A stretch of 64,000 nt of DNA from Punctularia strigosozonata HHB-11173 SS5. Its lineage: Eukaryota > Basidiomycota > Agaricomycetes > Corticiales > Punctulariaceae. The DNA lies in NCBI RefSeq assembly GCF_000264995.1, contig NW_006767451.1, positions 242,502-306,501 on the forward strand, written 5' to 3'. The stretch's first letter is position 1. Each line of letters opens with the position of its first letter. Positions 11,874 through 23,300 of the stretch are shown here, one piece after another. The position numbers were made by a program, and so were the translations under genes. Below the pieces are notes generated by a model. The model saw nothing but the letters and a program-made list of their open reading frames with translations. It did not search any database and was not told the DNA's origin.

Positions 11874-12003
11874 TTGAAAATACGAAAACGTAGTAGCACG
11901 ACCTTCGCTGCCCTCGGGGACAGGAACAGAGGAGCCAGCGAGGCGACCTCCGCCGCCCAAGAACCGGCACCGCCGCACGTGACCTCCGCTCCGGTGCGCC
12001 CGC
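11874..12003. repeat. Split direct repeat, unit 2 (inner copy)
   Basis: 130 bp identical by eye to 17187-17316. It is joined directly to the inner copy of unit 1 at 12003/12004; this junction reproduces the element's circular end-to-end junction, as the PAT/Ngaro plan requires. Confidence 0.9.
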
Positions 12004-12124
12004 TCTTGGGCGGGCTGCGGTCCTGCAGTCGCGAGCTGATGGCACGCTGGAAGAGCCACCGGGTAGGTGGTTTGGGTGAAGCGTGGCTTGGGTGTAGGCC
12101 GGGTGCGAGCGTAACGGCTCGCCC
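12004..12124. repeat. Split direct repeat, unit 1 (inner copy)
   Basis: Same 121 bp as 11607-11727, next to the end of the recombinase gene. Confidence 0.9.
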
Positions 12125-12157
12125 AGACCGCGCCCCAGACGGAGCGCGAGCGCCCGG

Positions 12158-13315
12158 CTAACCCCCACCACGCGGTCGGGTCTTTTCCCGGGAGTTTTGT
12201 GCGACGCCCCGGGGGATGTGTTGCATGTGGGCGGGTAGGATACCTTCGACCACCCGCCAGTATCGAAGAAACGAGTCTGATGACCATCTTCCCGCTTTCT
12301 TGACGACATCGGGGGAAACTCCCGATATCAGCAGTTCCGTGGTGCCTCCGATGCGGAATGAGTGACCTGTAAGCCTCGGGAGGCCTGCTTCCGTCCAAAC
12401 CGAGTTGCATCTCTTCATGAAAAAACGCCGGGTGAGCGGGCGAGTACCGAAGGATGTCCGATAAGCAAAGAGGTGGTCCGAGTTGGCGGGATTGTTCCAG
12501 AACAAGTGATGGCGGAGAGCCCGAATGGGGTCCGATGATCCTCGCTGGCGAAGGATCACGACGTCTTCCCCCTGACTGAAGCGAATTTTGGTAGAGGGGA
12601 GGTGAATGATGTGGGATGTCGAGGCTGGGGAAGGAGGGGTGAGGTCCGAGCGAGATGGACTCCTCTTCGCGGCAGCCGGTGTCGTCGAAGGCGGAAGGAG
12701 CTCGCCAAGGCGGCATTGGCCCCAGAACGCCACGCATGCCGCAGCAAAGACGGCTATGTCCACGGGGTTCGAGAGGTCGAGTTTGGCCCTCAAGATGCGC
12801 AACAAATTGCGGGAGACCGGGAGGCGTGGCGGGCGGCGCGAAGAGAGTGGACGTCGATTCTCCACACCGTTCAGGACGTACTTCAGCCGCTTGCCTCCTT
12901 TCCACTCCGCATTTTGCGCTGCGTGCCATGCCTTAAGGCCGGCAATGGCGTTTCTGACCGTGCTGCCTGCGTGGCGGCCTTCGCTGGAAGCGGCGAACGC
13001 GCATAGGACCAGTTCGTCGGCTGGAAGCCAGAATCTTCGCTGGATCTTTTCTTTCCTGCAGAAACGGATGAACCTATTGACCGCGCTATTGTAACCTTGT
13101 AAGGTGGACGGCGCCCACCCGTGGTGTAGAGCCCTTGCCAGCTGAGCCTCGATGGCGCCCGAAAGTCTGATCCTGTTCGGGTTATGGAGCTTGGCTGTCC
13201 TTGACTTCCCGTGCGGTAAAGCAAAGTAATCGACGTGAGACGGGTCTCGAGAGGATAAGCGAGAATCCCGGTGTTTGTCGCGGGCTCGTGGTGACGGTGT
13301 CGACGAAGTGCGCAT
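12158..13315 (-). CDS. Tyrosine recombinase of the Ngaro/PAT-type element
   Basis: A 385-residue open frame. The N-terminal half has the helical core-binding part (HHGWAPSTLQGYNSAVNRFI, FAASSEGRHAGSTVRNAIAG). The C-terminal half has the catalytic fold, with CRLGELL for the first Arg, HSFRIGGTTELL for the His-x-x-Arg pair, and SFLRYWRV for the Tyr. Such enzymes integrate a circular DNA copy at a short identical site and leave no duplication. It is the last gene of the element in coding order, as in Ngaro and PAT. Confidence 0.85.
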   Translation of the reverse strand: MRTSSTPSPRARDKHRDSRLSSRDPSHVDYFALPHGKSRTAKLHNPNRIRLSGAIEAQLARALHHGWAPSTLQGYNSAVNRFIRFCRKEKIQRRFWLPADELVLCAFAASSEGRHAGSTVRNAIAGLKAWHAAQNAEWKGGKRLKYVLNGVENRRPLSSRRPPRLPVSRNLLRILRAKLDLSNPVDIAVFAAACVAFWGQCRLGELLPPSTTPAAAKRSPSRSDLTPPSPASTSHIIHLPSTKIRFSQGEDVVILRQRGSSDPIRALRHHLFWNNPANSDHLFAYRTSFGTRPLTRRFFMKRCNSVWTEAGLPRLTGHSFRIGGTTELLISGVSPDVVKKAGRWSSDSFLRYWRVVEGILPAHMQHIPRGVAQNSREKTRPRGGG

Positions 13316-13433
13316 GAGGAGAAGCGCGGCGCGCCGCCCAGGTCTCTAGTCAACTTCGGTCTGAGTCTCCTCGTTGACGCTCCACTTCCTCATCGTCTCC
13401 CTTTGATATCATGTACTCGAAAGAAACACTCGA

Positions 13434-14969
13434 CTATAGATTGACACAAGTTGTAGCCCTACTTATGAGGCCGGAGATGCAGAATGGGATCTTGACCAAA
13501 GTGTTCGACCGCGGCGAATCTCCTGGAGCTATACCTCTCGAAGGCTCGTCTGCTTTGTTCTGGATAGACGGAACGTACTGCGAGATAACCCACACGTTGG
13601 ATGTGCGCATGAGCGCGACGATCCTCTGTAGAACGCGATTCTGTTCCGTGTTCCTCGACTTACCGGCCTCGAGTGCGCCGATAACCCCTTGATTATCCGA
13701 TTTCATAACTAACCGCGTATCCGTTACGCCTCTTGCAATGGCGACTCTGAGGCCGAGCTCGACCGCCACCATTTCGCCCCAACCGATGTCTCGTCCATCG
13801 GATTTCCAACCCGGTTTGAGCTCCCAGGCGTCCCATGAACCGTCGATGACTATTCCGATGCCGAACGACGTGGATGCGTCGACCCAGAGGTCGCAGGTCG
13901 ATGTGATTGTCGGCACTCGGAGTGTGCTGCCGCATTCCGGTAGCCGCAATTGCGACCTCCAGAACTCGATGTCTTCGAAGACGCCGGCGTTCGGCTTTCT
14001 TCTAGAAAACGGCGAGGAGGCGTGGTGGAATGAGCTGACGAACTTTGAGAGGTGAACGAGTCTTGAGCGACCGTCCGGCAGGGCCATGCTGCAATGAACT
14101 AACGTCCCCAGGACCTGTTCCGCTTCCTTCCTCGTGAAGGACCTGCCGGGTATCCATGCGTCTAGCTTCGATAAGTACCTGCCCTTCTTTTCCTCCGGAA
14201 TGGACACTCGTTTCGACACCAGGTCCCATAAGAATCCGAGATACTTGAAGACCGGCGCGAAATCGCGGGTTTTCGATGGCTTCCACGGCCAGCCGAGGCC
14301 CTCCGCTAGCTCCATGATCTCTGCTAGACTGTACCGATATACCGGCGCCCCTTCTGCGCCGGCTTCGCTTGGGAATCGAAAAAACGCGAAGTCGTCTACC
14401 CACTTCTTCAGCGCATCCACCCCCCAAGCCAGGTAAATCGCCGCCATACTGTCTGCGACGCGGCCCCATACGCCCGGCGAACTGGCCGGGCCAAATGGGG
14501 CGTTGTGATCGATCCAATAGCGCCCCTTCCAGTGTACCACGAAGTGCCGTTGCTGCTCCGGACGGATCGGGATGCATCGGAACGCCGCATCGACGTCCAA
14601 CGTCGCGACTTGCGCGTTCGGCGGAGCCTCCATGACTAGGAGTGCCATTTCCGCGAACGAACCCCACTCACATTGGAAGCGATCGGTATCGATCTCGCTA
14701 TTGACGGATGCGTGTGAGTGGTCGTTCCGCGGGAATGAGAAATCCTGAATCATTCTCATCTCAGCTGTGCCCGCTTTCGGGACTGCCCCGAGCGGCGACG
14801 TCCTGAAGAAGCCTATGAGCGATTCGAGCTCCGTCCTCGCAAAGGGGCCCGAGTATCGGCCCGCCGATCTCTCTTTCTCGATATATGCGTCGATCGCGTC
14901 GCTGTTATCCAGCGCTGATCGATGATTAGGAGGGTCGTAAGTTTTCGTTAACGTGCTCGTTATACCCAT
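13434..14969 (-). CDS. Reverse transcriptase/RNase H of the Ngaro/PAT-type element
   Basis: A 511-residue open frame. RT motifs are ATLDVDAAFRCIPIRPEQQ, NAPFGPASSPGVW and the catalytic KKWVDDFAFFRF. RNase H follows with CDLWVDASTSFGIG, GWGEMVAVELGL and MKSDNQGVIGAL. This DIRS-order RT type is distinct from the LINE reverse transcriptase at 3735-6974. No protease or DDE integrase is seen, in keeping with a recombinase-based life cycle. Confidence 0.87.
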   Translation of the reverse strand: MGITSTLTKTYDPPNHRSALDNSDAIDAYIEKERSAGRYSGPFARTELESLIGFFRTSPLGAVPKAGTAEMRMIQDFSFPRNDHSHASVNSEIDTDRFQCEWGSFAEMALLVMEAPPNAQVATLDVDAAFRCIPIRPEQQRHFVVHWKGRYWIDHNAPFGPASSPGVWGRVADSMAAIYLAWGVDALKKWVDDFAFFRFPSEAGAEGAPVYRYSLAEIMELAEGLGWPWKPSKTRDFAPVFKYLGFLWDLVSKRVSIPEEKKGRYLSKLDAWIPGRSFTRKEAEQVLGTLVHCSMALPDGRSRLVHLSKFVSSFHHASSPFSRRKPNAGVFEDIEFWRSQLRLPECGSTLRVPTITSTCDLWVDASTSFGIGIVIDGSWDAWELKPGWKSDGRDIGWGEMVAVELGLRVAIARGVTDTRLVMKSDNQGVIGALEAGKSRNTEQNRVLQRIVALMRTSNVWVISQYVPSIQNKADEPSRGIAPGDSPRSNTLVKIPFCISGLISRATTCVNL

Positions 14970-15084
14970 GTCGAATCCGATCTCGATGTTCGGTGCTATA
15001 TCCGGAAACCTGTCCAGCAGGCCGAATTCGATGAGCGTCTCGTGCCATCGATGTGCGATGAGTGGAGTGACGATGGGGAACAGA

Positions 15085-17161
15085 TCAGCAGACGACGGTG
15101 CAGCTCTGCGCTCCGTGGTTTGCGCCGCCGCAGAGTGTGCACCTGTGGTCTCCTTTCTTGCAAGGCCCGTCCTCTTTCCTCGAGCACCCGCCGGCCATGT
15201 TGAAGAAGAAACAGTATTGCCGGCCTTTGGCGTCTTTGACGGTGCGGTCGTCGCCTCTGATGAGAAAGATTGGTTGTCCGTTGGTGAGCGTGTCGGCCTT
15301 GCACGATGAGGCCCTATGACCCTTGCCGCCGCACATGAAGCATCTCGCGTCGATGTGTTTGGGGACGGACAAATGTGGACGGCCGGTCGTCGAGCGCCCC
15401 CCTGGTTCTGCTCTCGAGCCTGCGCTCCGCGAAGTGGGTTGGGACCGAAAGGGCTGCAATGAGGCCATGACCTGTGCCTTGAGGTATGCGGGCTCCACCT
15501 TTTTCCAGATGTTCTTATGGAAAGTACCCGGGTCTATCCCTTCGAGGTGACAGCGGCGGCGAACTTCCGCGTCGTACGCCAGCCAAAGCCCCCAGTTCTC
15601 CGACGTGGCCCCGTCCGTGTGACATATGCGGTTGAAGTGCTTTTTCCACCGTTCGTAATCCCGTCGGAAATATGTCTTGATGAGCTGAAGCAGACGCTTC
15701 CAGGCCTGGTGCCATTCGCCAAAGGATAACTTAAGTTCGCCGGCCGACGGGAGGATCTTTTCCGCCTGGATCAACCCCCTGGCCGGATCGACGGCGTACA
15801 TGTCGGTGAGCAGGGAAGATGTATCACATCCGTATTCGGCGACAGCTTTATCCGTGAGGTAGTTGAGCGGAATGTGGGTCGTCCACCCTTCCTGAAACTT
15901 CTTCCTGATCGGATCCGGAATCGAATAGCAATCTGCTTTCGCCTGTTTCCCCCTGACCAGATGGGGGCGGCGCGGGCCTTTGGTCGTCTCCGGAATGCGA
16001 TGTACGCGCCCTTCTCTCCTCGCGTGACGCTTCCGTGTGCGGTCGCCGCGTGAGTTGCGACGATATGGTGACTCCACTCTCGAACGGTGGGCGCCTGATG
16101 GGGAATGCTCGGTGGACGAGCTCCTACTAGACCCCGGATACCCTGAGGACGACCCTGAACTCGAGGAACGGCCGCTTGACGACGACGAGTGTCTGTTGTG
16201 CCGCCTCTTGGGGCGACCACGGGCTCTCCCAGCCCCTTCGTCGTCGCTCTGTCCTTGGCCAGCAGACTCTGACGACGAATGACGGCGTCTTCTCTTCCTC
16301 GCTGGGGATGCGTTGCGAGAACGGTGATGCCTGGGGCGCGAGTGGTCCCGTCTCCGCTTACGCTGGTGACGTCCCGACGAGGATCTCCTCGGGCTGGACC
16401 AAGGTTCCGGGCTCCCGCTCTCTCGATGTCTCCCGATATGCCCCCGCGGGGTGGAAGCTTCGCGCCCGGATGGCGTTGGAGATGCAGGAGGGGTTGGGGG
16501 AGCTGAGCCACCTATGTGAGCGTCAGCCCTCTGCCAGCCAGCTCGCGATTTGGGAATGCCATATGGCAACCCGTTCAAGGCCCTATGGCCTGAACCGATT
16601 AGGCCAAACGGCCGGCGTCGTTGCATATGCAAGTCGGCGAAAGACTCGCCGGCGGCCCTATGGTCGGCTTACGGCGGTCCATAGGAAGCAGTCAGGAGCC
16701 TATGCTCCGACTTGCAAGGGGTGCGACAACTCACCCAAATCGTCGGACGGGGGAGGAGGGTGGTCCTCGCCTTCCTCCTCGTCTTCCTCCCGATCCGGGG
16801 AGTCATTCCCGACGCCCGTCTCTGGTTCCTGCTCCTCGTCTTCCTCGTCACCCCGGGTCTGAGACTCTTCGGAGGCAGCGTCTGATTCGTGCGGGACGCC
16901 TCGAAAGGTGGAGCCGGACGTGTTCGATGTTTCGTCGATGATGTCGGCGAGGTCTTGCCTGGTAAAGAGCGCCTTGAAATCCGGGTGATCCATGTAGAAC
17001 TTGATGTCCTCGAGGAGGGCGCGTCGGGTTCTAGCTTTAAGGACCGCTACCGTTCCTTCCTGTTCAAGTCCCAGGTGCGAGGCCAAGTCTTGTAGCTCTC
17101 TTTTGCACAGCGACGATAGCCGCTTGTTGAACAGCGGAGGTCGTTCGATCCACGGAGGCAT
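15085..17161 (-). CDS. Gag-like region of the Ngaro/PAT-type element
   Basis: The minus strand begins at 17161 with a Leu-rich, SAP-like stretch (LCKRELQDLASHLGL) and an acidic segment. It continues through a long Arg/Ser-rich region and a central helical part (WHQAWKRLLQLIKTYFRRDY). It ends with two zinc knuckles (CFMCGGKGHRASSC and CTLCGGANHGAQSC). The order fits a nucleic-acid-binding Gag-like protein at the 5' end of a DIRS-order element. The Arg/Ser-rich region is low complexity. Confidence 0.7.
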
Positions 17162-17186
17162 TTGTCAAAGTTTGTGATAGGATTGC

Positions 17187-17316
17187 TTGAAAATACGAAA
17201 ACGTAGTAGCACGACCTTCGCTGCCCTCGGGGACAGGAACAGAGGAGCCAGCGAGGCGACCTCCGCCGCCCAAGAACCGGCACCGCCGCACGTGACCTCC
17301 GCTCCGGTGCGCCCGC
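17187..17316. repeat. Split direct repeat, unit 2 (outer copy)
   Basis: Same 130 bp as 11874-12003. It marks the 5' end of the element in coding sense; DUF6535 sequence resumes immediately after. Confidence 0.9.
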
Positions 17317-19284
17317 TGTTCCGAATTCAGAAGGTGTGGGTCATGTGCTCGTCGCTTGCATCTCATGGGACTGATTTCAGGAAAACAGAGCCTCGTATCG
17401 CTCGAGATGATGTTACAGGAGAAGATATGATAATACCCGACAAACCGATATTCATGGATGCTATCGTGTCCGATTGGGCATCAACAGGTGAGACCGCCCA
17501 AATTATCGGCTGAGTTCTCTAAGGCAAGGCATGAACCACACGACAGTACGCGTAATGAGCCCTCGGTCTCGATATCAATCCCTGCCACCCGATCCAAACT
17601 TGATGGAAAATGCGTCAGAGCAACGCCCAATTTTAGAGCAAGCAAGGCTCACAGAATCCCCACGAATGCATACAGCTCATCCATCCATCGCTATTGCCTA
17701 TGCAGCCCTTCAACGTGGCGCCATGGTACCTATACCCGGGGTCGACTTCACGGATAACGTTGCCACCTCATCAATAGAGTTCGAGCAACGCGTTACCGAT
17801 TGCATGAATCACCTGCTTGATCTCGAGGTCGCTGACCTGCTTTTCCTACTCGAAGATGAACCGGATCTGCTGAAAGATTTCTTCGCTCGCATCGATTGCT
17901 ACATCAGATATCGCGTGCGCAAACACGTCTTTGCCCCGTACTTCACAGCTTGGCGTTGTCCAACGGATTGGATCCGATTCGTGATGACTGTCCCGGTTTT
18001 TCCAAAGGATTTTGCCTTCACCATGAAAGTAATGGTTGATCAACGCATGTTTGAGCGATCCGCGGTTATGGAGACGGTCTCCGGTGCCATCTCGAGGTCG
18101 CCAATTCCGCTTTACCTTTGGGATGTGGACCACGATCTATTCGAGCCGATATTCTCCGATCGTGACCCACATGAGGGTGGTGGCACTCGGGATTCAAATG
18201 ATGGTAATCCTCGTTATGGAGTATGCGGCACAGTGCGCTCATTTTCTGGGTAGACACGCAGATGATCTCGCAAGTCGACTCCGACACTGGCAACGACATG
18301 CTGATACCGGTAAAACCAACATATGTGGACGCCCTTGTATGTGATTGGAATTCAAAAGGTACGGCTTGAACTGACCTCGGCGCGTAATCACAACCATGAC
18401 CTCTCTTGTATACCCTCACAGTAAATTTTATGAGCCCTCGGTGGCAGCTACAGTCTACACCGCCTGACCCGGACGAGATCGAGAACGCATCATGGCCAGT
18501 GATTGCTGAGTCGGCGAATACATCCGGAGTCTCAATACCTTTTCACTATGACAACCTTGCACCAGATGACGCATGGAATGGAACACCTGCATCAGAACCC
18601 AGCAGACACGTGCGATTCGACGACAGACTACAGTTGCACTCCCCAGCATATGCATGTGACGACGATGAAAGCTTTTTGGCCATCACACCGGTTTCGCCCG
18701 CAAATGTGCCTCTTCCGCTTGCGGACGAAGACGAAGATCAGATCCTTGCGCGTGAGGATATCAACGGGGTATTCGATATGCATATATCGGGATCGGACAC
18801 ACCTTCAGGCTCACATGGGCATGCAAGGGACGAGATGGATCATGACCTTACCGCCGGATGTCGCAGTTCTTCGACGCACGAATCAAAATCGCCAACTCGT
18901 GTGGAGCTTCCAGTTGCAGATGAAAACGAACCTTGGCTCCTTTCCTACGAGTCCAGCGTTGACGTGGCCCTTTCGGAAACGAATTATACCATTCGTACTT
19001 TGCCAACCAATGGGCTCCAGGACGGCAATACGGATTATGCACTTCATTGGCATGAACAATCCGAACCTCAATCTTCCTTGCATGCACGTCCTGTGTCACT
19101 CAGCAGACCAGATGTGTATACCTCGAGTCCTGGCTTAGGTATCACCGTTGATGAGATGTTGGAGTCTGAAGATGTTCGACCGGAGGATGTATCGACCACT
19201 GAACCCGACCAGGTGTTTACAAGCACTTCAAGGAGTAATACACAAGATTCCTTGGCCCTATCTGGACTGTGCACGTTTGAATAA

Positions 19285-20318
19285 CGTCTTGTAATTAGTT
19301 TGTCATTTATCTGAACATGCATTCATCCTAGTAATACCGCGTATTTGTTCTACAAAGCTTCTTTAAAGTGCTTCAGAAAGGCAGAAACTGCACTACACCG
19401 ATTGTACCACACAGCTGCTGAATCGCGAAGGTTTCGCGGGTCGTCGCGCACTGTGTCCTCCTGTTTCAAAGCAGAATTGTGCACCCCACACAGCGTAATT
19501 GGGAGCTCGTGGTGGATGGCATTGGTCAGACGAAGTAGGCCTATAAAGATAAGTATCGTCGTCTCTGGGTGTAACCATAGGACCCAACGAGAACACTGTT
19601 TGGAAAACTTTTCCTCTCGCCTGTTTGAAATCTGGCAAGCTTTCGCTCGCTTTGAGCCATTATTTACTAGCAGAGTTTACTCAACTCACGTCACTTCGGT
19701 GTACGTAGATGAAGGACTTATCTGCGTACAAATTCTCGATATTGGGGGAGGTGCCTAACGGGGCCATCATTCCACGTGGCAGAACGTGTTCCTGAGCACC
19801 GCCACGCGGTCTGGTCCGCATGGGTGCGCATCGCCGCTCACCGTGTGGAGGGGCGACGAGCTCAAGTGCAGTTTCGTTCACCCTCCTCTATTCCTCTGTT
19901 CTCTCTGCGCCCTTACGTATCAGGCTGCTACTGAGCACAGTAATTCTGCCACTGCGAAAAGCTCTGTTCCCAATACAGGGGTTATAACATATCTTGCTCG
20001 ACGGAGAAATCCGATATTGCCTCAAGAAGAGTGAAGAGCTGCTCTGGAGTCTGGCGACACTGCAAACGCATCAAGAATTGCACACGTTCTTCAATACAGT
20101 CTCATCTGGAATACCCTGGGATAGACATATCTATGGTCGCTTCATCGCTCTGAACATCCATCTGTGACCTGGGTGTGTTACCTTGACCCAATAGCCGATG
20201 ATATAGTCTCTCTAATACAACTTCAGCATAGCACTGGCATCCTTTCGACACCCTACAGAATACTCCGAGTCTACTTACGACCATTAACATCCCTTCAAGA
20301 CCTCAACCACCTCCGATA
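19285..20318. other. Intergenic, upstream of the WD40 gene
   Basis: About 1 kb without a recognisable gene; only short ORFs with no motif. The last part is the promoter/leader of the WDR48-like gene. Confidence 0.5.
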
Positions 20319-23300
20319 ATGTCGCCCCCGCCGCGCTACCGCGTCTCCTACGTCATCCCCCCGCCGACCGAGCCCGTCCCCCGCCTTGAGCTCCCGCCCT
20401 ACGGCACCCCTCGCCATGGCCAAGTCCGCCCCCTCCTCATCCCCTCCCGCGCTCCCCCCACCCCACCCTCTCCGCCTCCATCCGCCCTCCTCAACCGCGC
20501 ACCGCACCCGCGCCACCGCCTCGGCATCTCCGCCCTCGCCCTCGACGCGTCGACGCAGCTCGTGGGGCGCGCCGCGCCCGAGGGCATGCTCTACACCGCC
20601 GGCCGGGACGGGATGGTCATCGCGTGGGACCTCGGCGTGCCCATGCGCCCGCGAGCCCCGGCCCCGCCCGATTTCAAGCCGAGGTGGGAGGCGATGACGG
20701 GCTGGGCGGACGAGGGCGCGGAGGAGGACGAGGCCGAGCTTGACGAGACGTTGGGGACGTCGGGGGACGTGCTTGGGGAGGTCACGGCGGGGTTGAGGAC
20801 GCGCAGGAGGCGGTTTAGCAGCGCGAGAGGGGAGGAACCGATGCCGGTTGAGGAGCGGTGGGAGGCGGACGTGGCTATGTATGAGACGATGGAGCCCTTG
20901 GAGAAGGTCGGTTCCATGATTCATCCTGAAGCGGGGAGATAGCTGACGTGCGCTAGCGAAGGTCGCGCAGTTCCGGCAGTCGGCGCAGATGCACGCGGAC
21001 TGGGTGAACGACGTTGCGCTGTGTAACATGAACCAGACCGGTAAGGCAAAACTCTTTTCAATCCTTATTTCATTATCCCACTTGACGCTCGCTCTGTAGT
21101 CCTCACTGCCTCATCCGACGGTACCGTCAAAGCGTGGAATCCGCACTCGCTAGCCTCCCCAGAACCCTCCACGATCGGCACCCACACTGACTATGTCCGC
21201 TGTCTTGCGCCCTGGTAAACAACCCTTACTCCCCTCACTTCTCGCCCTCAAACCCCACACTCATCTCGTCTGCATCTACCCAGCCGTGCGCAATCATGGG
21301 TCGCCTCCGGCTCGTTCGACCGCACCATCAAGCTCTGGGATCTTACGCGCCCCGCCTCCTCCTTCTCACAGTCGTCCTCAAGGCCGCTCACGACGCTCAA
21401 CCCGCCCGACGCAGCGGGCGCGAAGGCGTCCGTGTATGCGATCGCCGCTGATCCGTACGGGCACACGATCGCGTCCGGCTCACCCGAGCGCGTCGTGCGC
21501 ATATGGGACCCACGCTCGGGCAAGCGTGTCGCAAAGCTCGTAGGGCACACGGACAACATCCGCTCCATCCTCATCTCGGAGGATGCTCGATACGTAAGTC
21601 CCGAATAGTTCGCCGTTCATCAACTTGAGAGACTGACGCGAGATCGATCCTCACAGCTGCTCACAGGATCTAGCGATGGTCAGCACCTCCTTTTCACGAT
21701 TCCTCTGCACGTCCTAACATAACTCCTTCGCAGCCTCCATCAAGCTCTGGTCGCTCACCTCCCAACGCTGCCTGCACACCTTTACACACCACACCGAGTC
21801 CGTCTGGTCCTTGCACTCCTCTCACCCCACGCTCGAGGTCTTCTACTCCGGCGATCGGTCCGGGCTCGTCTGCAAGGTCGACGTCGAGCGTTGCGCGGAA
21901 GTCGCGGATGGCGAGGGCGTCCTCCTCTGCCAGGACCGCGGCGAGCAAGGCGGGTTCGAGGGCGTGCACGACCTCGTAGCGATGGACGACCACCTCCTAT
22001 GGACCGCGACCGGCGCGTCGAGCGTCAAAAAGTGGCGCGTGCCGCCACGCCGCTCCGCGCGGGACGTCGTCGACTCGCCCGGCGGCATGATGACGCTCGA
22101 ATCGCCCCGCGGGTGGGGTGCCCACCACCGCACCTCCATCAGCACAGACCACTCCCCCGCGCCGTCCGACCCCTTCCGGAGCGCGTCCCCCTCTCTCAAC
22201 CTCCGCGCGCAGCACCGCATGTCCGTCGCGGACTCGATCCTCTCCCACCGCGACACCGAGCACGAACACGACGAGCCGACCCTGCACGGCATCCCGCTCG
22301 AAAGCCTCGTCAAGCTCTCCTCGCCCAACGACCCGTTCGCGCTCGGCGCCTCCATCGCTCGCGGGCGCGACCCCGAGGTCGCCACGCTCTACTCGGCCGC
22401 GAGCATCATGTCCGTCCCGAAACAGCAGCGCGCCGCGCGCTCGCCGCTCGGCGCCATCTTCACCAACCACCCCACCACCGGCAACAACAACAACGGCAAC
22501 AACAACGGGATGCCGCTGGGTAGCCCGCGCCACGTGGACACATCGGCGCGGGCGGAGTACGAGGAGCGCGAGGTCGCGGCGGACGCGGTGCCGCTCCGGG
22601 ACGCGCCGGAGGAGGTGCTCGCCGGGGAACGCGGGCTCGTGCGCGCGGCGGTGCTGAACGACCGCATGCACGCGCTCACGGTCGACACCGCGGGCGAGGT
22701 CGCGGTGTGGGATCTGGTCCGGTGCGCGTGCGTCGGCCGGATCGCGCGCGAGGACGTCGCGGCCGCCAGTCCGGCCGGCTCGGAAGGCGGGAGCGGCGAC
22801 CGGGAACGGAGTCCGAGGGAGGCGCTCGAGACGGTGAGAGAGAGGATCGAGGGCGAGGCGGTGGTCGTGCCGTGGTCGACGCTGGACACGAAGACGGGCG
22901 TGTTGAGCGTGCATATGACCGAGCGATGCTTCGAAGCCGAGATATACGCGGACGAGAGCGGATACGGACCCGAACGTCACTTCAACGACGAGCTGAGATG
23001 TACGTGGTCATTTCCTTCTTTTTTCTTGGGGTTGTAAGGACCTGACTCTGGCCTGTTCCGCGCTGTGCACAGTGAGCATCGGGAAATGGATCCTCCGCAA
23101 CCTCTTCCTCGGTTTCATTCGCGAAGAGCAGCGCATCCACCGCCGACTGCGCGACGAGCAGCACGCTTTCAACGACGCCGCGAGCGGGCGGCGCAGCCTG
23201 CATCGCGGACACGCGCCGGCGCATATCGACTTTTCGCACCTCTCCCGCCGCGGTGGATCGGAGACGCCCGAGCCGGCGACGCCCACAACACCAGTCACGC

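Larger units (their letters stand above)
11607..17317 (-). mobile_element. Ngaro/PAT-type tyrosine-recombinase retroelement (DIRS order)
   Basis: A 5.7 kb element whose genes read on the minus strand: gag-like region, reverse transcriptase with RNase H, then tyrosine recombinase. The ends carry split direct repeats: in coding order one unit at 17316-17187, then after the genes 12124-12004, 12003-11874 and 11727-11607. That is the A1-genes-B1-A2-B2 plan of PAT, Kangaroo and Ngaro elements. Ngaro relatives are known in Agaricomycetes. No target duplication is seen, as expected of recombinase integration. It looks whole or nearly so. The repeat copies are identical by eye, so the insertion is young. 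It sits in sense-opposite orientation inside DUF6535 copy A. Confidence 0.88.
9618..19284 (+). pseudogene. DUF6535 gene copy A, split by a tyrosine-recombinase element
   Basis: Membrane protein of the DUF6535 family, an Agaricomycete expansion of unknown function. Exon 9618-9752 (GGWETCLEEMLRHD, WNDEINTILIL) joins at 9805 to AGLFSAVLTAFTVESYQLLQ, then FARQWLREYVPWQLS and several membrane segments. A TGA at 10588-10590 breaks a frame that copies B and C keep open. Module 1 (11164 on, FDTAISATFRLLGDIAL, CPAHWIIFAFSVP) is interrupted after LSAGD at 11606. The frame resumes in phase at 17318, leading to a TGEDMIIPDKPIFMDAIVSD linker, module 2 (17531-18180) and a disordered tail (18430-19284) with SRHVRFDD and VPLPLADEDED. 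Copy C has the same order. Stop plus insertion make it a pseudogene. Confidence 0.85.

Noticed and set aside
11607-17317. LTR retrotransposon, because of long direct repeats at the ends.
   Set aside because: The repeats are split as A1-B1A2-B2, there is a tyrosine recombinase and no DDE integrase or aspartic protease, and no target duplication.
22118-22980. Long ORFs on both strands and other frames over the WD40 gene, such as minus 21997-22980.
   Set aside because: Arg/Pro-rich shadows of a GC-rich coding exon, without motifs; the plus frame has the WD40 and linker sequence.
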